NCBI GenBank assembly: GCA_913031515.1
Contig: CAJWET010000014.1
Coordinates: forward strand, 1 to 17,260
Reading direction: 5' to 3'
Length of the DNA stretch: 17,260 bases
From: an uncultured Acidimicrobiaceae bacterium
Lineage (GTDB): Bacteria > Actinomycetota > Acidimicrobiia > Acidimicrobiales > UBA8592
The translations under genes and the position numbers were made by a program. This document shows positions 1 to 8,302 of this stretch, piece by piece; positions within the stretch are counted from its first letter, which is position 1; every line of letters begins with the position of its first letter. Under the pieces are notes generated by a model. That model made no database searches. It saw only the letters and a list, made by a program, of their open reading frames with translations, and was not told the DNA's origin.

Positions 1-2
1 TC

Positions 3-590
3 AGAGATACAGTAATTACACTTATACCGTCAAATTTTGCGTTTTCGGCACAGTATAATATGCCACCGTGCAAAGTATCGGGATTTCCAAACTGTAAACT
101 AACAACTGATAACTTGGGAAATTTTGATGTAGACCTTCGGTTTACCGAGGCTTCAATCGGCAAAAAATTCAGTATTCAGGCAGTTTTTCATGGCAATAAT
201 CAATGGGACCCATCTAAAAGCCTAACACAATCTTTTACTGTTTCATCATTATCATCATCAACATCAAAATCCCTACCACCAACGTCTACATCATCTGAGG
301 ACTTTGGATGGATTTGGATATTAGTTATTTTGGGTGTAGTGTTTGCCGGAGTTGCGGCAGTTTTAGCCAAGAGAAACAAAAAGAAAACGCCAACAACAAC
401 ACCACAACGTAAAACGTTCGGCGTTAAGCAGCCTAAAAAAAGACGTACTGGATCTCCAGCTAGTGTACCACCCAGTGGAGAATCTGCATCTACTTTTGCA
501 CATTATGAATGTCCAAACTGTCATAGTGAAAATGTTGTGCAGAATCCAGATGGATCAGAGTACTGTTCTGATTGCGGATGGAAGTCTTAG
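3..590 (+). CDS. 3' part of membrane-anchored protein with C-terminal zinc ribbon, archaeal type (5' partial)
   Basis: The reading frame is open to the left edge of the window, so the start lies upstream; the first in-frame ATG is at 60. Counting from that ATG, residues 1-62 look like the last strands of an Ig-like extracellular domain (beta-rich, ending near QSFTVSS). A Ser/Thr-rich linker follows (63-80), then one membrane segment (about 83-103), a Lys/Arg-rich cytosolic stretch (104-130), and a four-cysteine zinc ribbon (CPNC at 151-154, CSDC at 169-172). A repeat-bearing surface domain, single anchor and inward zinc ribbon is an arrangement I associate with Thaumarchaeota. The AT-rich codon use also differs from the genes after 950. 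The function is unknown. The taxonomic reading rests on remembered family style, not on a search. Confidence 0.7.
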   Translation, partial: RDTVITLIPSNFAFSAQYNMPPCKVSGFPNCKLTTDNLGNFDVDLRFTEASIGKKFSIQAVFHGNNQWDPSKSLTQSFTVSSLSSSTSKSLPPTSTSSEDFGWIWILVILGVVFAGVAAVLAKRNKKKTPTTTPQRKTFGVKQPKKRRTGSPASVPPSGESASTFAHYECPNCHSENVVQNPDGSEYCSDCGWKS

Positions 591-647
591 AAACCTAGAA
601 ACTAGTATGGTGATCAAACTTATCAGAAAGATAACATCTTCCGATTT

Positions 648-1475
648 ATGCGAGAAAATGATTGGGTAAACAAGAATGTTGATTTGCGGAGGCTATCTGA
701 AATGGTTCAGCAATTCTTCTACGATGACGGATTTTCTGAAGTGAAGGTTGACGAAGATCCAAATGGCACTTGGTTTGAACTTCAAGCTAAAAAAATGGGC
801 GCACTTCGTACTATCGTTAGTAGCAGAAAGGCAATCCACGTAATCATTAAAGGAGAACCAAACAAATTCACAGTATCTATTGGAACCGGCGAATGGGGAA
901 AAAATTTTGTAGTAGCTGGTATGTTAGCTGCTGGATATGATGGGCACATCGTTAGCTCTGCCTCATGTAAGGATGACTCCATACTTGCGCAGGAATTCTC
1001 GCATGGCATGACTTTCGGTGGTGATGAAGAGATTTACACACCAAATGATGGTATCGAACTTAGCTATTACACAACTAAGTACGCCGCTTGGCGAGATGCT
1101 AACCAAGATGCCTACGGTCCAACTGCGCCGAAGTCACAGTTCATGAATGTCGCTCACGACGTAATGGTTACCGCAATCATTACCTTGATGCGCTTCGAGA
1201 ATGAAGGCGGAGACGTCGACGACGGAGAAGCCGTCATCGCATACTTTGCCGGCCAGGACAGCTGGCACCGTGCTGGACGTTCTGTGCCAATGGACTGTAC
1301 AACAAACAGTTCCGAGTTCGTATCAGTCTGTAAGAAAGACTCCGGGTACTACATCTGGAATGGCTACGACAATGGTGGCTGGGGATATGGTCCTCTGGGA
1401 ACTGATCTCATAGATGGAACTGAACTTCTCCTCCGTATGGCTGATGGAGCTAACGCTCGACCTGCTGCAGGTTAA
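648..1475 (+). CDS. Chimeric ORF: archaeal-type N-terminus joined to C-terminal half of a Liv-type substrate-binding protein
   Basis: The 275-residue frame has two unrelated halves. Residues 1 to about 95 (VDLRRLSEMVQQFF, GTGEWGKNFVVAG) resemble a small cytosolic thaumarchaeal protein of unknown function and share the AT-rich composition of the gene before it. From about residue 94 (AAGYDGHIVSS) it reads as the second lobe of a type I periplasmic binding protein of the branched-chain amino acid family. This lobe includes the typical AxxDAYGPTAPKSQ region, the helix with EGGDVDDGEAV, and a late YYIWNG strand. There is no signal peptide or N-terminal lobe, so as written it cannot be a working binding protein. 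Its position just upstream of the Liv permease and ATPase genes matches the lost binding-protein gene. No Shine-Dalgarno is seen before the ATG at 648. It should not be annotated as one natural protein unless the junction is confirmed. Confidence 0.6.
   Translation: MRENDWVNKNVDLRRLSEMVQQFFYDDGFSEVKVDEDPNGTWFELQAKKMGALRTIVSSRKAIHVIIKGEPNKFTVSIGTGEWGKNFVVAGMLAAGYDGHIVSSASCKDDSILAQEFSHGMTFGGDEEIYTPNDGIELSYYTTKYAAWRDANQDAYGPTAPKSQFMNVAHDVMVTAIITLMRFENEGGDVDDGEAVIAYFAGQDSWHRAGRSVPMDCTTNSSEFVSVCKKDSGYYIWNGYDNGGWGYGPLGTDLIDGTELLLRMADGANARPAAG
915..945. other. Putative chimera or recombination junction
   Basis: This is the point where the archaeal-type sequence passes into the bacterial binding-protein sequence without breaking the frame. 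The codons for MLAAGYDG lie here. LAAG suits the end of the archaeal helix and AAGYDG suits the usual second-lobe motif of the binding protein, so the two sources may share a short stretch of identity. Base composition shifts to higher GC soon after. Confidence 0.55.
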
Positions 1476-1518
1476 TAGGAGTACAGCAATAAAAGAAAAT
1501 ATTTGCTAACTACTTAAA

Positions 1519-1573
1519 GTAGCGGCGGCGCGACATACTAGTTGCGCCGCCGCTGCACGTTTTCTTCTTCTCT
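1519..1573 (+). terminator. Strong hairpin terminator after the binding-protein gene
   Basis: A perfect 11-bp inverted repeat (1521-1531 with 1544-1554, arms made of GCGGCGGCGC and its complement) encloses a 12-nt loop whose outer bases can extend the stem. A pyrimidine-rich, T-heavy tract follows (1560-1573). It sits 43 nt after the binding-protein stop. This fits an intrinsic terminator that lets the binding protein be made in excess over the permease genes downstream, a common arrangement in ABC operons. Confidence 0.85.
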
Positions 1574-1758
1574 ATAGCTTGGGACAACGATGGAGTAGGA
1601 ATGTAATCAATGCCCCTTCACACGCCTATTTGTATTGGAAAAGGTTAATCCTGTCTCATAGCTGTAGTTTCGTTTAAGACTTGTTATATTTGAAGTTGCA
1701 CTTGGTGGACATTTTCGTCTATAAATGCAGAGTTGCGATACTTAGGGGGCCGCACGGT
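1574..1758 (+). promoter_or_regulatory. Leader region of the Liv permease operon, possible promoter
   Basis: This non-coding stretch follows the hairpin. A TATATT hexamer at 1685-1690 is a good -10 match but has no clear -35 partner about 17 nt upstream. An AGGGGG Shine-Dalgarno-like sequence (1744-1749) precedes the ATG at 1759. Either a weak promoter lies here or the operon depends on read-through of the terminator. Confidence 0.3.
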
Positions 1759-3921
1759 ATGAATCAGTTCATAATTGCTTTGATTGCTGGGGTCGGCACT
1801 GGATCGCTTTATGCGATGCTAGGAACTGGAGTTGTGGTTGCATTCCGCGGCTCTGGCGTCATCAATCTCGGGCACGGTGCTGTAGCTGGGTACTCTGCCT
1901 ACGTCTTCAATGAACTCCGAACATCTGGAGATCTCTGGCTCCCCTGGTTTGACATTATCCCTGAGTGGGGCTTCTTGAAAACTCTTCGCCTCAATAACCT
2001 TCCCACACGTATCCACGTCTTTGATTTTGAAATGTACATAGGGAAACCTCCTATAGTCCCAACTGTTCTAATTTCGGTCGGGGTATCGGTTCTGATTGGC
2101 CTTATGATGCACCTTTTGGTTTTCCGCCCACTTCGAAACGCTCCAATTCTCGGAAAAGTCATTGGTTCCGTTGGTGTGCTGCTCTATCTCGATTCTGTTA
2201 TTGCCGTTAACTTCGGTGGGCAGAACAGAAGCAGCTCCGGATTCTGGGTATTTAGTCCATTTTCTGACCCTGTAGAGAACTTCCTTGGTCTTGGAGGTAC
2301 TATCCCGCGTGCGAACTTCTACTTGCTATTCGCTGCTGTCATCATGGGTGCAGTTGTCTTTCTACTATACAGATACACGAAGTTTGGAATCGCCACCCGT
2401 GCCGCCGACGAAAATGAAAAAGGCGCGTCCTTGCTCGGGTATTCTCCACAGATGCTTGCTGGAGTTAACTGGGTCTTTTCGGCTGTCCTAGCTGGTCTCG
2501 CAGGGATTCTTTTCCTTCATAAAACTCAACCTTCGCTATATGCCACCTTTATCGTCGGCGGGCTAGGTGCAGCACTATTTGGCAGATTGACTTCTATCCC
2601 AATGACGGTAGCGGGAGGGCTCATTATTGGCATGATGTCAGGAGGCGGAGTTCAGCTAGCTAATAACGACTGGTGGCCGAATTGGCTCGAAATTGAAGGC
2701 GTCCGGACCTTCATGCCTCTTCTCGTAATTATTCTCGTCTTATATTTCCAGGGCGATAAATTACCCATCCGTGGTACGCTAAGCGTAGGTAGACAGCCGC
2801 ACGCTCCCGCAAGCAACAATGTCGCCGTCGGAACAATTTTCGCTGTTGGCTTTGCCCTTCTCCTCTCGAACGTTTTTGTCTCGAAATGGGAATCTGTTCT
2901 CACCGCAGCCGTCGTGGCCACATTGTTCATGTTTAGCCTTACTGTGTTAGTTGGGTATCTAGGGCAGATATCTCTAGCGAATTACAGTATTGCGGGTTTT
3001 GCGGCCTTTATGATGGTCCGATTTGTTGGGGACGGGACGCTCCAAAGAGAGGCTGATTATTACATAATCAATGGGCTCGATATGCCCACTATTCTGGGAT
3101 TTGTTTGCGCGGTTGGCGCAGGAACAATTCTGGGGCTCCTTATTGGTCTACCTGCTTTGCGTATTCGAGGTGTCCAGCTAGCGGTTGTAACAATGTCTTC
3201 AGTTCTTGCGATCGAAGAACTTCTAACGAAGAGTCGGTCGTTGATGGGTGATGGTGCTGCTGCCATCCAACCTACACCGTCCAAACCGACATGGTTCGGC
3301 CAATACATTGGTGGTTACAACAAAGAGACGTTCAGAACGGACTATTGGAAATATAGCGTTTTACTTATTCTCATTACAGCTCTAGTTGGGGTAGCGGTTG
3401 TCAACCTCCGGCGTGGGAACACAGGTAGGAGATTTTTAGCTATCCGTGCGAACGAGCGAGCTGCCGCCGCTGCTGGAATTAATGTGAAGAACGCAAAAAT
3501 GCTCGGATTTGGCATCTCTTCGGCAATCGCATCGATGGCAGGAATCATGCTGGCGTACAAGATCCCGGCCATCCAAGCGGAGAATTTTGCTATATTTAGC
3601 GGTCTTGGGCTACTAGCTTTCGTATACCTGGGCGGAATTACCACAGGGTATGGAGCTGTCGTAGGTGGCCTTCTTGTCGCTGGTGGAATGATGCCTGAAT
3701 TCCTAAACCTTCATTTCGGTGATGTAGAAAAGGGCATGATCAACGCGGTTGGAGCGGTAGGTTTAATCGTAAACGCTATTGTGACTGGTGGAGAAGGTGT
3801 CGCACTACTGCAGTCCAATGCCTTAGGGAAAGAACCTCTGGCACTATTGCGTCGAAATCCGGATGAGGATGACGCTCCAGCGGCTGATGAGGACAATGCA
3901 ACTGAAGGAGCTTCGGTATGA
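1759..3921 (+). CDS. livHM: Fused LivH-LivM branched-chain-type ABC transporter permease
   Basis: This 720-residue inner-membrane protein joins two permease domains usually encoded separately. Residues 1 to about 345 form the LivH-like domain, with an N-terminal GTGSLYAMLGTGVVVAFRGSG start, a GVINLGHGAVAGYSAY motif and many hydrophobic spans. After a short polar linker (DKLPIRGTLSVGRQPH), residues about 365-690 form the LivM-like domain with GYLGQISLANYSIAGFAAF and a cytosolic GINVKNAKMLGFGISS coupling loop. The C-terminus is a soluble acidic tail. The frame is open back to a TTG at 1681, but the ATG at 1759 begins the conserved sequence and has an AGGGGG ribosome site. Its stop overlaps the livG start (ATGA). 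The permease would form the channel for amino acids or other hydrophobic carboxylates; the actual substrate is not visible. Confidence 0.93.
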   Translation: MNQFIIALIAGVGTGSLYAMLGTGVVVAFRGSGVINLGHGAVAGYSAYVFNELRTSGDLWLPWFDIIPEWGFLKTLRLNNLPTRIHVFDFEMYIGKPPIVPTVLISVGVSVLIGLMMHLLVFRPLRNAPILGKVIGSVGVLLYLDSVIAVNFGGQNRSSSGFWVFSPFSDPVENFLGLGGTIPRANFYLLFAAVIMGAVVFLLYRYTKFGIATRAADENEKGASLLGYSPQMLAGVNWVFSAVLAGLAGILFLHKTQPSLYATFIVGGLGAALFGRLTSIPMTVAGGLIIGMMSGGGVQLANNDWWPNWLEIEGVRTFMPLLVIILVLYFQGDKLPIRGTLSVGRQPHAPASNNVAVGTIFAVGFALLLSNVFVSKWESVLTAAVVATLFMFSLTVLVGYLGQISLANYSIAGFAAFMMVRFVGDGTLQREADYYIINGLDMPTILGFVCAVGAGTILGLLIGLPALRIRGVQLAVVTMSSVLAIEELLTKSRSLMGDGAAAIQPTPSKPTWFGQYIGGYNKETFRTDYWKYSVLLILITALVGVAVVNLRRGNTGRRFLAIRANERAAAAAGINVKNAKMLGFGISSAIASMAGIMLAYKIPAIQAENFAIFSGLGLLAFVYLGGITTGYGAVVGGLLVAGGMMPEFLNLHFGDVEKGMINAVGAVGLIVNAIVTGGEGVALLQSNALGKEPLALLRRNPDEDDAPAADEDNATEGASV

Positions 3922-4742
3922 GCAATATTCTCGAAACATCGGGGTTGACAGTCACATTTGGCGGGTTAAACGCCTGTGACAAAGTGGACCTAGAGGTCCC
4001 TAAAGGACAGTTTGTTGGACTCATAGGGCCCAATGGGGCTGGGAAAACAACATTCATTGATGCAATAACTGGCTACGTGCCCACCTCAGCGGGTTCTGCG
4101 GTCTTCGATGGTGAAGATATCGGCGAATTAAAACCTCATGAAAGAGCCCAGAGAGGACTGGTCCGAACATTTCAGTCTCTAGAACTCTTTGAAGATCTCT
4201 CTGTCAGAGACAACCTTCTTGTCGCTGGTTACGAGTCCCGGTGGTACAGCTTCATTCTCGACATGCTCTACATGCCAAGAAAAGACCAGAAGGTGGAGGA
4301 ACAAATCGAGTGGGCGCTTGAGATTATGGGTCTCCATGATGTTGCCGATGCTATGCCGAGCGACCTAAGCCATGGACGAAGAAAACTCGTTGGTGTCGCA
4401 AGAGCACTTGCAGCGTCCCCGAAACTTATCTTGCTTGATGAGCCGGCCGCTGGTTTGGATACAGCGGAAAGCCAAATCCTCGGAGGCCACCTTAGAGAAT
4501 TCCTTGACCATGACATGTCAGTTTTTCTAATCGACCATGACATGGGGCTAGTGCTGAGTGTCTGTGACTACATCTACGTTCTTGATTTCGGAAAGATCAT
4601 TGCCCAAGGAACCCCTCAAGAAGTTAGAGAAAGTGAAACCGTAAAGAAAGCATACCTTGGAGAAGAAGCAGGAGAGATTCAAGCGCAGGCTGGTGAACGG
4701 ATGACAAGCCTCCAACACGACCAAGGAGGCCAAGATGGCTGA
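3918..4742 (+). CDS. livG: LivG-type ABC transporter ATP-binding protein
   Basis: This 274-residue cytosolic ATPase powers the Liv permease together with LivF. Visible motifs are Walker A GPNGAGKT (37-44), the Q-loop in RTFQSLELF (Gln86), the signature LSHGRRK (150-156, a variant of LSGGQ found in many LivG proteins), Walker B LILLDE (170-175) and the switch His207 in LIDHDMG. The start overlaps the permease stop by 4 nt and the end overlaps livF by 8 nt, so the three are translationally coupled. The C-terminal 30 residues are polar and extend past the usual LivG end (KKAYLGEE). They contain the livF ribosome site (AAGGAGG) in their coding sequence. Confidence 0.94.
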   Translation: MSNILETSGLTVTFGGLNACDKVDLEVPKGQFVGLIGPNGAGKTTFIDAITGYVPTSAGSAVFDGEDIGELKPHERAQRGLVRTFQSLELFEDLSVRDNLLVAGYESRWYSFILDMLYMPRKDQKVEEQIEWALEIMGLHDVADAMPSDLSHGRRKLVGVARALAASPKLILLDEPAAGLDTAESQILGGHLREFLDHDMSVFLIDHDMGLVLSVCDYIYVLDFGKIIAQGTPQEVRESETVKKAYLGEEAGEIQAQAGERMTSLQHDQGGQDG

Positions 4743-5508
4743 TACCTTGTCAACTACCGAAACCGAACAAACCGGCTCTAACCGTCTCTTGGACATCGTG
4801 AACTTGTCTTCAGGGTATGGTGGCGTAGCCGTTATTCGAGATGTCAACTTACACGTAGACTCCGGTGAAGTAGTCGCTTTACTTGGCCCAAACGGCGCAG
4901 GAAAAACAACGACACTGCTGACAACTTCTGGACTCCTAAAACCCCTTGAAGGAAGTATCGATGTACTAGGAGAACCAGCAAACTTCGGAGCTCCGCACCG
5001 AACAGCCCGTAGAGGCCTGGCGCATGTCCCTGAAGACCGTTCATTATTCTTTGGATTAACCGTCCAAGAGAATCTTCGTCTTGGGCTTCGCGGGAAAAGA
5101 AGTGACCAGCAAGCTGGGTATGATATTGCACTCGAACTTCTACCCGCCCTGCGTCCACTTATGAACCGGCGAGCTGGACTCCTCTCCGGTGGTGAACAGC
5201 AGATGCTCGCTATGGCGAGGGCCCTAGTCTCGAACCCAAAGATGCTACTTGTTGATGAAATGAGTCTAGGACTTGCACCAATCATCGTTGAGAGGCTCCT
5301 GCCTATCGTCCGAGATATCGCTGATGAAACAGGCGCTGGGGTGCTCATAGTCGAACAACATGTCCACCTCGCACTTGAGGTAGCTGACCGAGGATATGTC
5401 ATGAGCCATGGAGAAATAGTCCTTGAAGGTACTGCCGCTGACTTAATGGAACGCCAAGACTTGCTCGAAGCAAGCTATCTCGGTGGTTCCATTGAGGAGG
5501 CGCGATGA
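4735..5508 (+). CDS. livF: LivF-type ABC transporter ATP-binding protein
   Basis: This 257-residue ATPase is the second nucleotide-binding subunit of the Liv transporter. Walker A GPNGAGKT is at 51-58, the LivF-typical HVPEDRSLFFGLTV segment at 97-110, the canonical signature LSGGEQQ at 150-156, Walker B LLVDE at 171-175, and the switch His at 209 in VEQHVHLAL. The ATG lies a few nt after a strong AAGGAGG. The first 18 residues are a polar extension before the usual domain start. The end overlaps the next gene by 4 nt (ATGA), placing that membrane protein in the same operon. Confidence 0.95.
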   Translation: MADTLSTTETEQTGSNRLLDIVNLSSGYGGVAVIRDVNLHVDSGEVVALLGPNGAGKTTTLLTTSGLLKPLEGSIDVLGEPANFGAPHRTARRGLAHVPEDRSLFFGLTVQENLRLGLRGKRSDQQAGYDIALELLPALRPLMNRRAGLLSGGEQQMLAMARALVSNPKMLLVDEMSLGLAPIIVERLLPIVRDIADETGAGVLIVEQHVHLALEVADRGYVMSHGEIVLEGTAADLMERQDLLEASYLGGSIEEAR

Positions 5509-6440
5509 CGTTGCAGCAGAGATTACTTGCAAACGTAAAAAACCCTTTCGTGCTTGCCCATTTGGTATTCGCTGGATTATATTTCGTTTTTGTCTTTCTC
5601 GGGAGCTGGGCAAAACGTAAACAAGGAGACTACGACGCTTTTGAATTCCTTGGTGGCGCTGGATTTGGGATTCTAGGAGTAGCTCTAGGTATAGCGCTTA
5701 TTCTTCTTGCTTTAATGCGCCTAACAGGATACTCCAAAGTTCTACCAGGACTCGGAGTAGAACAACTCACCCTGGCTCTCGGCATAGCAGCAACAGTCAA
5801 TGTGTTCGCTTTCATTTTCGGCTGGTTACCAGTCCTTCCTGTTAGCAAGGATCCTGCAGGGACAGGCTGGGCACTCGTTGGTGCATATTGGCCTGCATCA
5901 TTTATTCCCCAGCTAGGACTCCTCACAGTTGCAAGGACTCGACCCAGCAAGGGAGTCAAACCCCTGTCCGTCGTAGACCGCACAGCTGTTTCGCTTCTTG
6001 CACTTGTAGCCTCGGTGGGTGTCATTGCATTCCCCTTTATGACTTGGCTCAAGATAGGAGCACTCAAGCTGTCTACATTCGATGGACGTAACGAATGTAA
6101 AGAACTTGGAGACGTATGTATTGACACGCTGGGCAAAGGGGCTTCGGGTCCTCGCCTAGGGTATTTGCTACTAATCATGGGCAGCGTCGTCGGATTTGCT
6201 GCCCTTATGCGTTTACGCCCAAAGGGTCTTGCTGAGCCTGGACCGAACCTCCTCCTTTCACACTGTCTTTTCGTGATAGGGCTCACGGCATTTTTGATCC
6301 CACTCGCGATGCTTATTACAACTTTCCAAAACGATAGAATGGACGCAGGTATTGGTCTATGGTTGAGTCTCGCTAGTGGCGCTTTACTGATTCTTATTAG
6401 CGTCTACGAAAATTACCGCAGAGGCGCTCAAGGCGCATAA
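5505..6440 (+). CDS. Polytopic membrane protein of unknown function in the Liv operon
   Basis: I do not recognise a named family for this 311-residue protein. It shows about eight hydrophobic spans: near residues 12-34, 48-70, 84-108, 122-140, 158-185, 218-236, 244-270 and 280-302. A hydrophilic loop around 186-215 (FDGRNECKELGDVCID) contains two cysteines and could face outside and form a disulfide. The 4-nt overlap with livF implies co-translation, so a role alongside the transporter is likely (accessory subunit, assembly or sensing), but this is inference from position. No ATPase or enzyme motif is visible. It ends 19 nt before the convergent gene on the other strand, with no clear terminator between. 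Confidence 0.85.
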   Translation: MTLQQRLLANVKNPFVLAHLVFAGLYFVFVFLGSWAKRKQGDYDAFEFLGGAGFGILGVALGIALILLALMRLTGYSKVLPGLGVEQLTLALGIAATVNVFAFIFGWLPVLPVSKDPAGTGWALVGAYWPASFIPQLGLLTVARTRPSKGVKPLSVVDRTAVSLLALVASVGVIAFPFMTWLKIGALKLSTFDGRNECKELGDVCIDTLGKGASGPRLGYLLLIMGSVVGFAALMRLRPKGLAEPGPNLLLSHCLFVIGLTAFLIPLAMLITTFQNDRMDAGIGLWLSLASGALLILISVYENYRRGAQGA

Positions 6441-6459
6441 GTAGCTCAGCCCTCTTTCA

Positions 6460-8286
6460 CTACCAGGTATCAATCATTGGGCGTTTTTTGCCGGTCCGTG
6501 GTTTCGGTCGAGAGGAAGATTTTAGAGCCTGAACGATCCACCGGCGAGAATCCATAGGGTCAACCCCCCCATCAATTTCAAAATGATCAGCCATGCTGAT
6601 TGCCTTCCCTACGTCATACATTCGGTCCACAAGAGCCTGATATGTAGCAGCACGCTCTTCGGGATCTTCAATTGCTTCCAATTCTTTCCTGTACCCTAAT
6701 TTCACTGCACCTTCTAATCCCATTCCCCCAAATTCACCTGTAGGCCACGAAATGGTAAACAACGGGAACTTAAACCCTCCTGACGCCATTGCCTGAGCCC
6801 CCAACCCGTACGCTTTACGAAGGACAATTGTGCATGTAGGGACTGTGACCGACCGTGCTGTGACGAACATGCGACTAACGTGTCGGACTAAACCTGTCTT
6901 CTCAGCTTCTGGCCCCACCATAAACCCCGGAGTATCGCAAAGACTTATTATCGGCAAGTCGAATGCGTCACACAACTGCATAAAGCGTGCTGCTTTATCA
7001 GCAGCGTCACTATCGATCGCTCCGCCCAAATGGGAAGGGTTGTTTGCGATAACCCCAACAGGTCGGCCCTCTATTCTCGCTAACGAGGTTACGATTCCTA
7101 GACCAAAATCTTTCCGGAGTTCAAGGATCGAATCACTATCAAACATGGTCTGAATGATTTCTCGAACCTCGTACACACGCAACCGATTCTCCGGAATAAG
7201 GTGTCGAAGTTTTCTTTGATCATCGCACTCCCAATCAAATACTGGCCCCTGGAAATAGGAAAGATATTTTTTTGCTACTGCGACCGCCTCATCTTCGTCT
7301 TTGACAGCAATATCGACTACTCCATTTTGCCTTTGGACATCCATAGGGCCTATATCTGAAGGGTCATAGTTTCCTAGTCCCCCACCTTCGATCATTGCTG
7401 GCCCCCCCATACCGATATTTGAATTCTCTGTTGCAATAATTACGTCACAACACCCCAAAATGGCTGCATTTCCTGCAAAACAGTATCCAGAATTAATACC
7501 AACAAGAGGAACGAGCGCTGAAAGTTCAGCCCACAGACCGAAGGCTAGGCAATCAAGTCCCGCGACCTGCATCCCATCGGTGTCACCCGGACGGCCACCA
7601 CCTCCCTCGGTAAAGAAAATAACGGGAAGCCCCCATCGTTTCGCTATTTCAAAAAGCCGGTCTTTTTTTCGATGATTTTGACCTCCCTGCGTCCCAGCGA
7701 GGACAGTATAATCGTAGGACATCACTACGCATTGCGTTTTTTCTTCAGGGAAGATATCTCCGTTAACCTCTCCTATTCCGGCAATCATTCCATCAGCAGG
7801 GGTATTCATGATCAGATCTTCGATAGATCTTCGTTTTCTCTGCGGGGCGACAACAAGCGGCCCATATTCAATGTACGAATCATCATCTAGAAGGTCGGCC
7901 AAATTCTCTCTTGCTGTCCTTTGGTCACGTCTTCGACGTTTTTCGAGAGCTTCAGGTCTCCTATGGTCCAAGCCTATTTCATGTCTTTCTTTGACTTCAG
8001 CTAGGTCTTCGCGAATGTGATCAAGATTTAACTCAGACTTAGTAATTTCACCAGTTTTGGAGATCTCTTTAGGTTCAAGCGAAAAGAGTTCTTGCGCCTC
8101 CAGGACTGTCTCCCCTGTTGCCACATAGACCTTCTCAACGGTTCCACTGAATGTTGCTGCAATTTCATGCTCCATTTTCATCGATTCAAGTATCGCCACA
8201 CGTTGCCCCTCAGCTACATCATCACCTACTTGAACATCAATAATCAGAACTGTTCCTTGCATAGGCGAAAGCAATTTCGTAATCAT
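6460..8286 (-). CDS. Biotinyl-domain/carboxyltransferase fusion, acyl-CoA carboxylase subunit
   Basis: This 608-residue protein carries an N-terminal biotinyl (BCCP-like) domain at residues 1 to about 72, with the biotin lysine at Lys37 in ESMKMEHE. A charged linker follows, then a full propionyl/acetyl-CoA carboxylase beta-type carboxyltransferase from about residue 85. The carboxyltransferase shows GGGGRPGD, the GYCFAGNAAI region and the second crotonase-like half with AIDSDAADKAARF and LCDTPGFMVG. Such enzymes move carboxybiotin CO2 to an acyl-CoA. Biotin is usually attached to the biotin carboxylase subunit or a separate protein; here it precedes the transferase. No biotin carboxylase is in the window, so that subunit must be elsewhere. 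It lies 16 nt after the epoxide-hydrolase-like gene, last in its operon. The acyl-CoA substrate is unknown. Confidence 0.88.
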   Translation of the reverse strand: MITKLLSPMQGTVLIIDVQVGDDVAEGQRVAILESMKMEHEIAATFSGTVEKVYVATGETVLEAQELFSLEPKEISKTGEITKSELNLDHIREDLAEVKERHEIGLDHRRPEALEKRRRRDQRTARENLADLLDDDSYIEYGPLVVAPQRKRRSIEDLIMNTPADGMIAGIGEVNGDIFPEEKTQCVVMSYDYTVLAGTQGGQNHRKKDRLFEIAKRWGLPVIFFTEGGGGRPGDTDGMQVAGLDCLAFGLWAELSALVPLVGINSGYCFAGNAAILGCCDVIIATENSNIGMGGPAMIEGGGLGNYDPSDIGPMDVQRQNGVVDIAVKDEDEAVAVAKKYLSYFQGPVFDWECDDQRKLRHLIPENRLRVYEVREIIQTMFDSDSILELRKDFGLGIVTSLARIEGRPVGVIANNPSHLGGAIDSDAADKAARFMQLCDAFDLPIISLCDTPGFMVGPEAEKTGLVRHVSRMFVTARSVTVPTCTIVLRKAYGLGAQAMASGGFKFPLFTISWPTGEFGGMGLEGAVKLGYRKELEAIEDPEERAATYQALVDRMYDVGKAISMADHFEIDGGVDPMDSRRWIVQALKSSSRPKPRTGKKRPMIDTW

Positions 8287-8302
8287 GATGGCATAGACCT
8301 AT

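Noticed and set aside
463..669. Small plus-strand ORF bridging the first two genes
   Set aside because: It is an out-of-frame reading of the zinc-ribbon coding region with no domain.
1681..1758. TTG-started N-terminal extension of the permease
   Set aside because: The extra 26 residues are not family-like and the ATG at 1759 has a ribosome site.
4548..5402. Long minus-strand ORF opposite livF
   Set aside because: It is a Ser/Arg-rich shadow of livG and livF with no recognisable domain.
5630..6286. Minus-strand ORF opposite the membrane protein
   Set aside because: Arg/Pro/Ser-rich shadow translation; the plus strand has hydrophobic periodicity and operon overlap.
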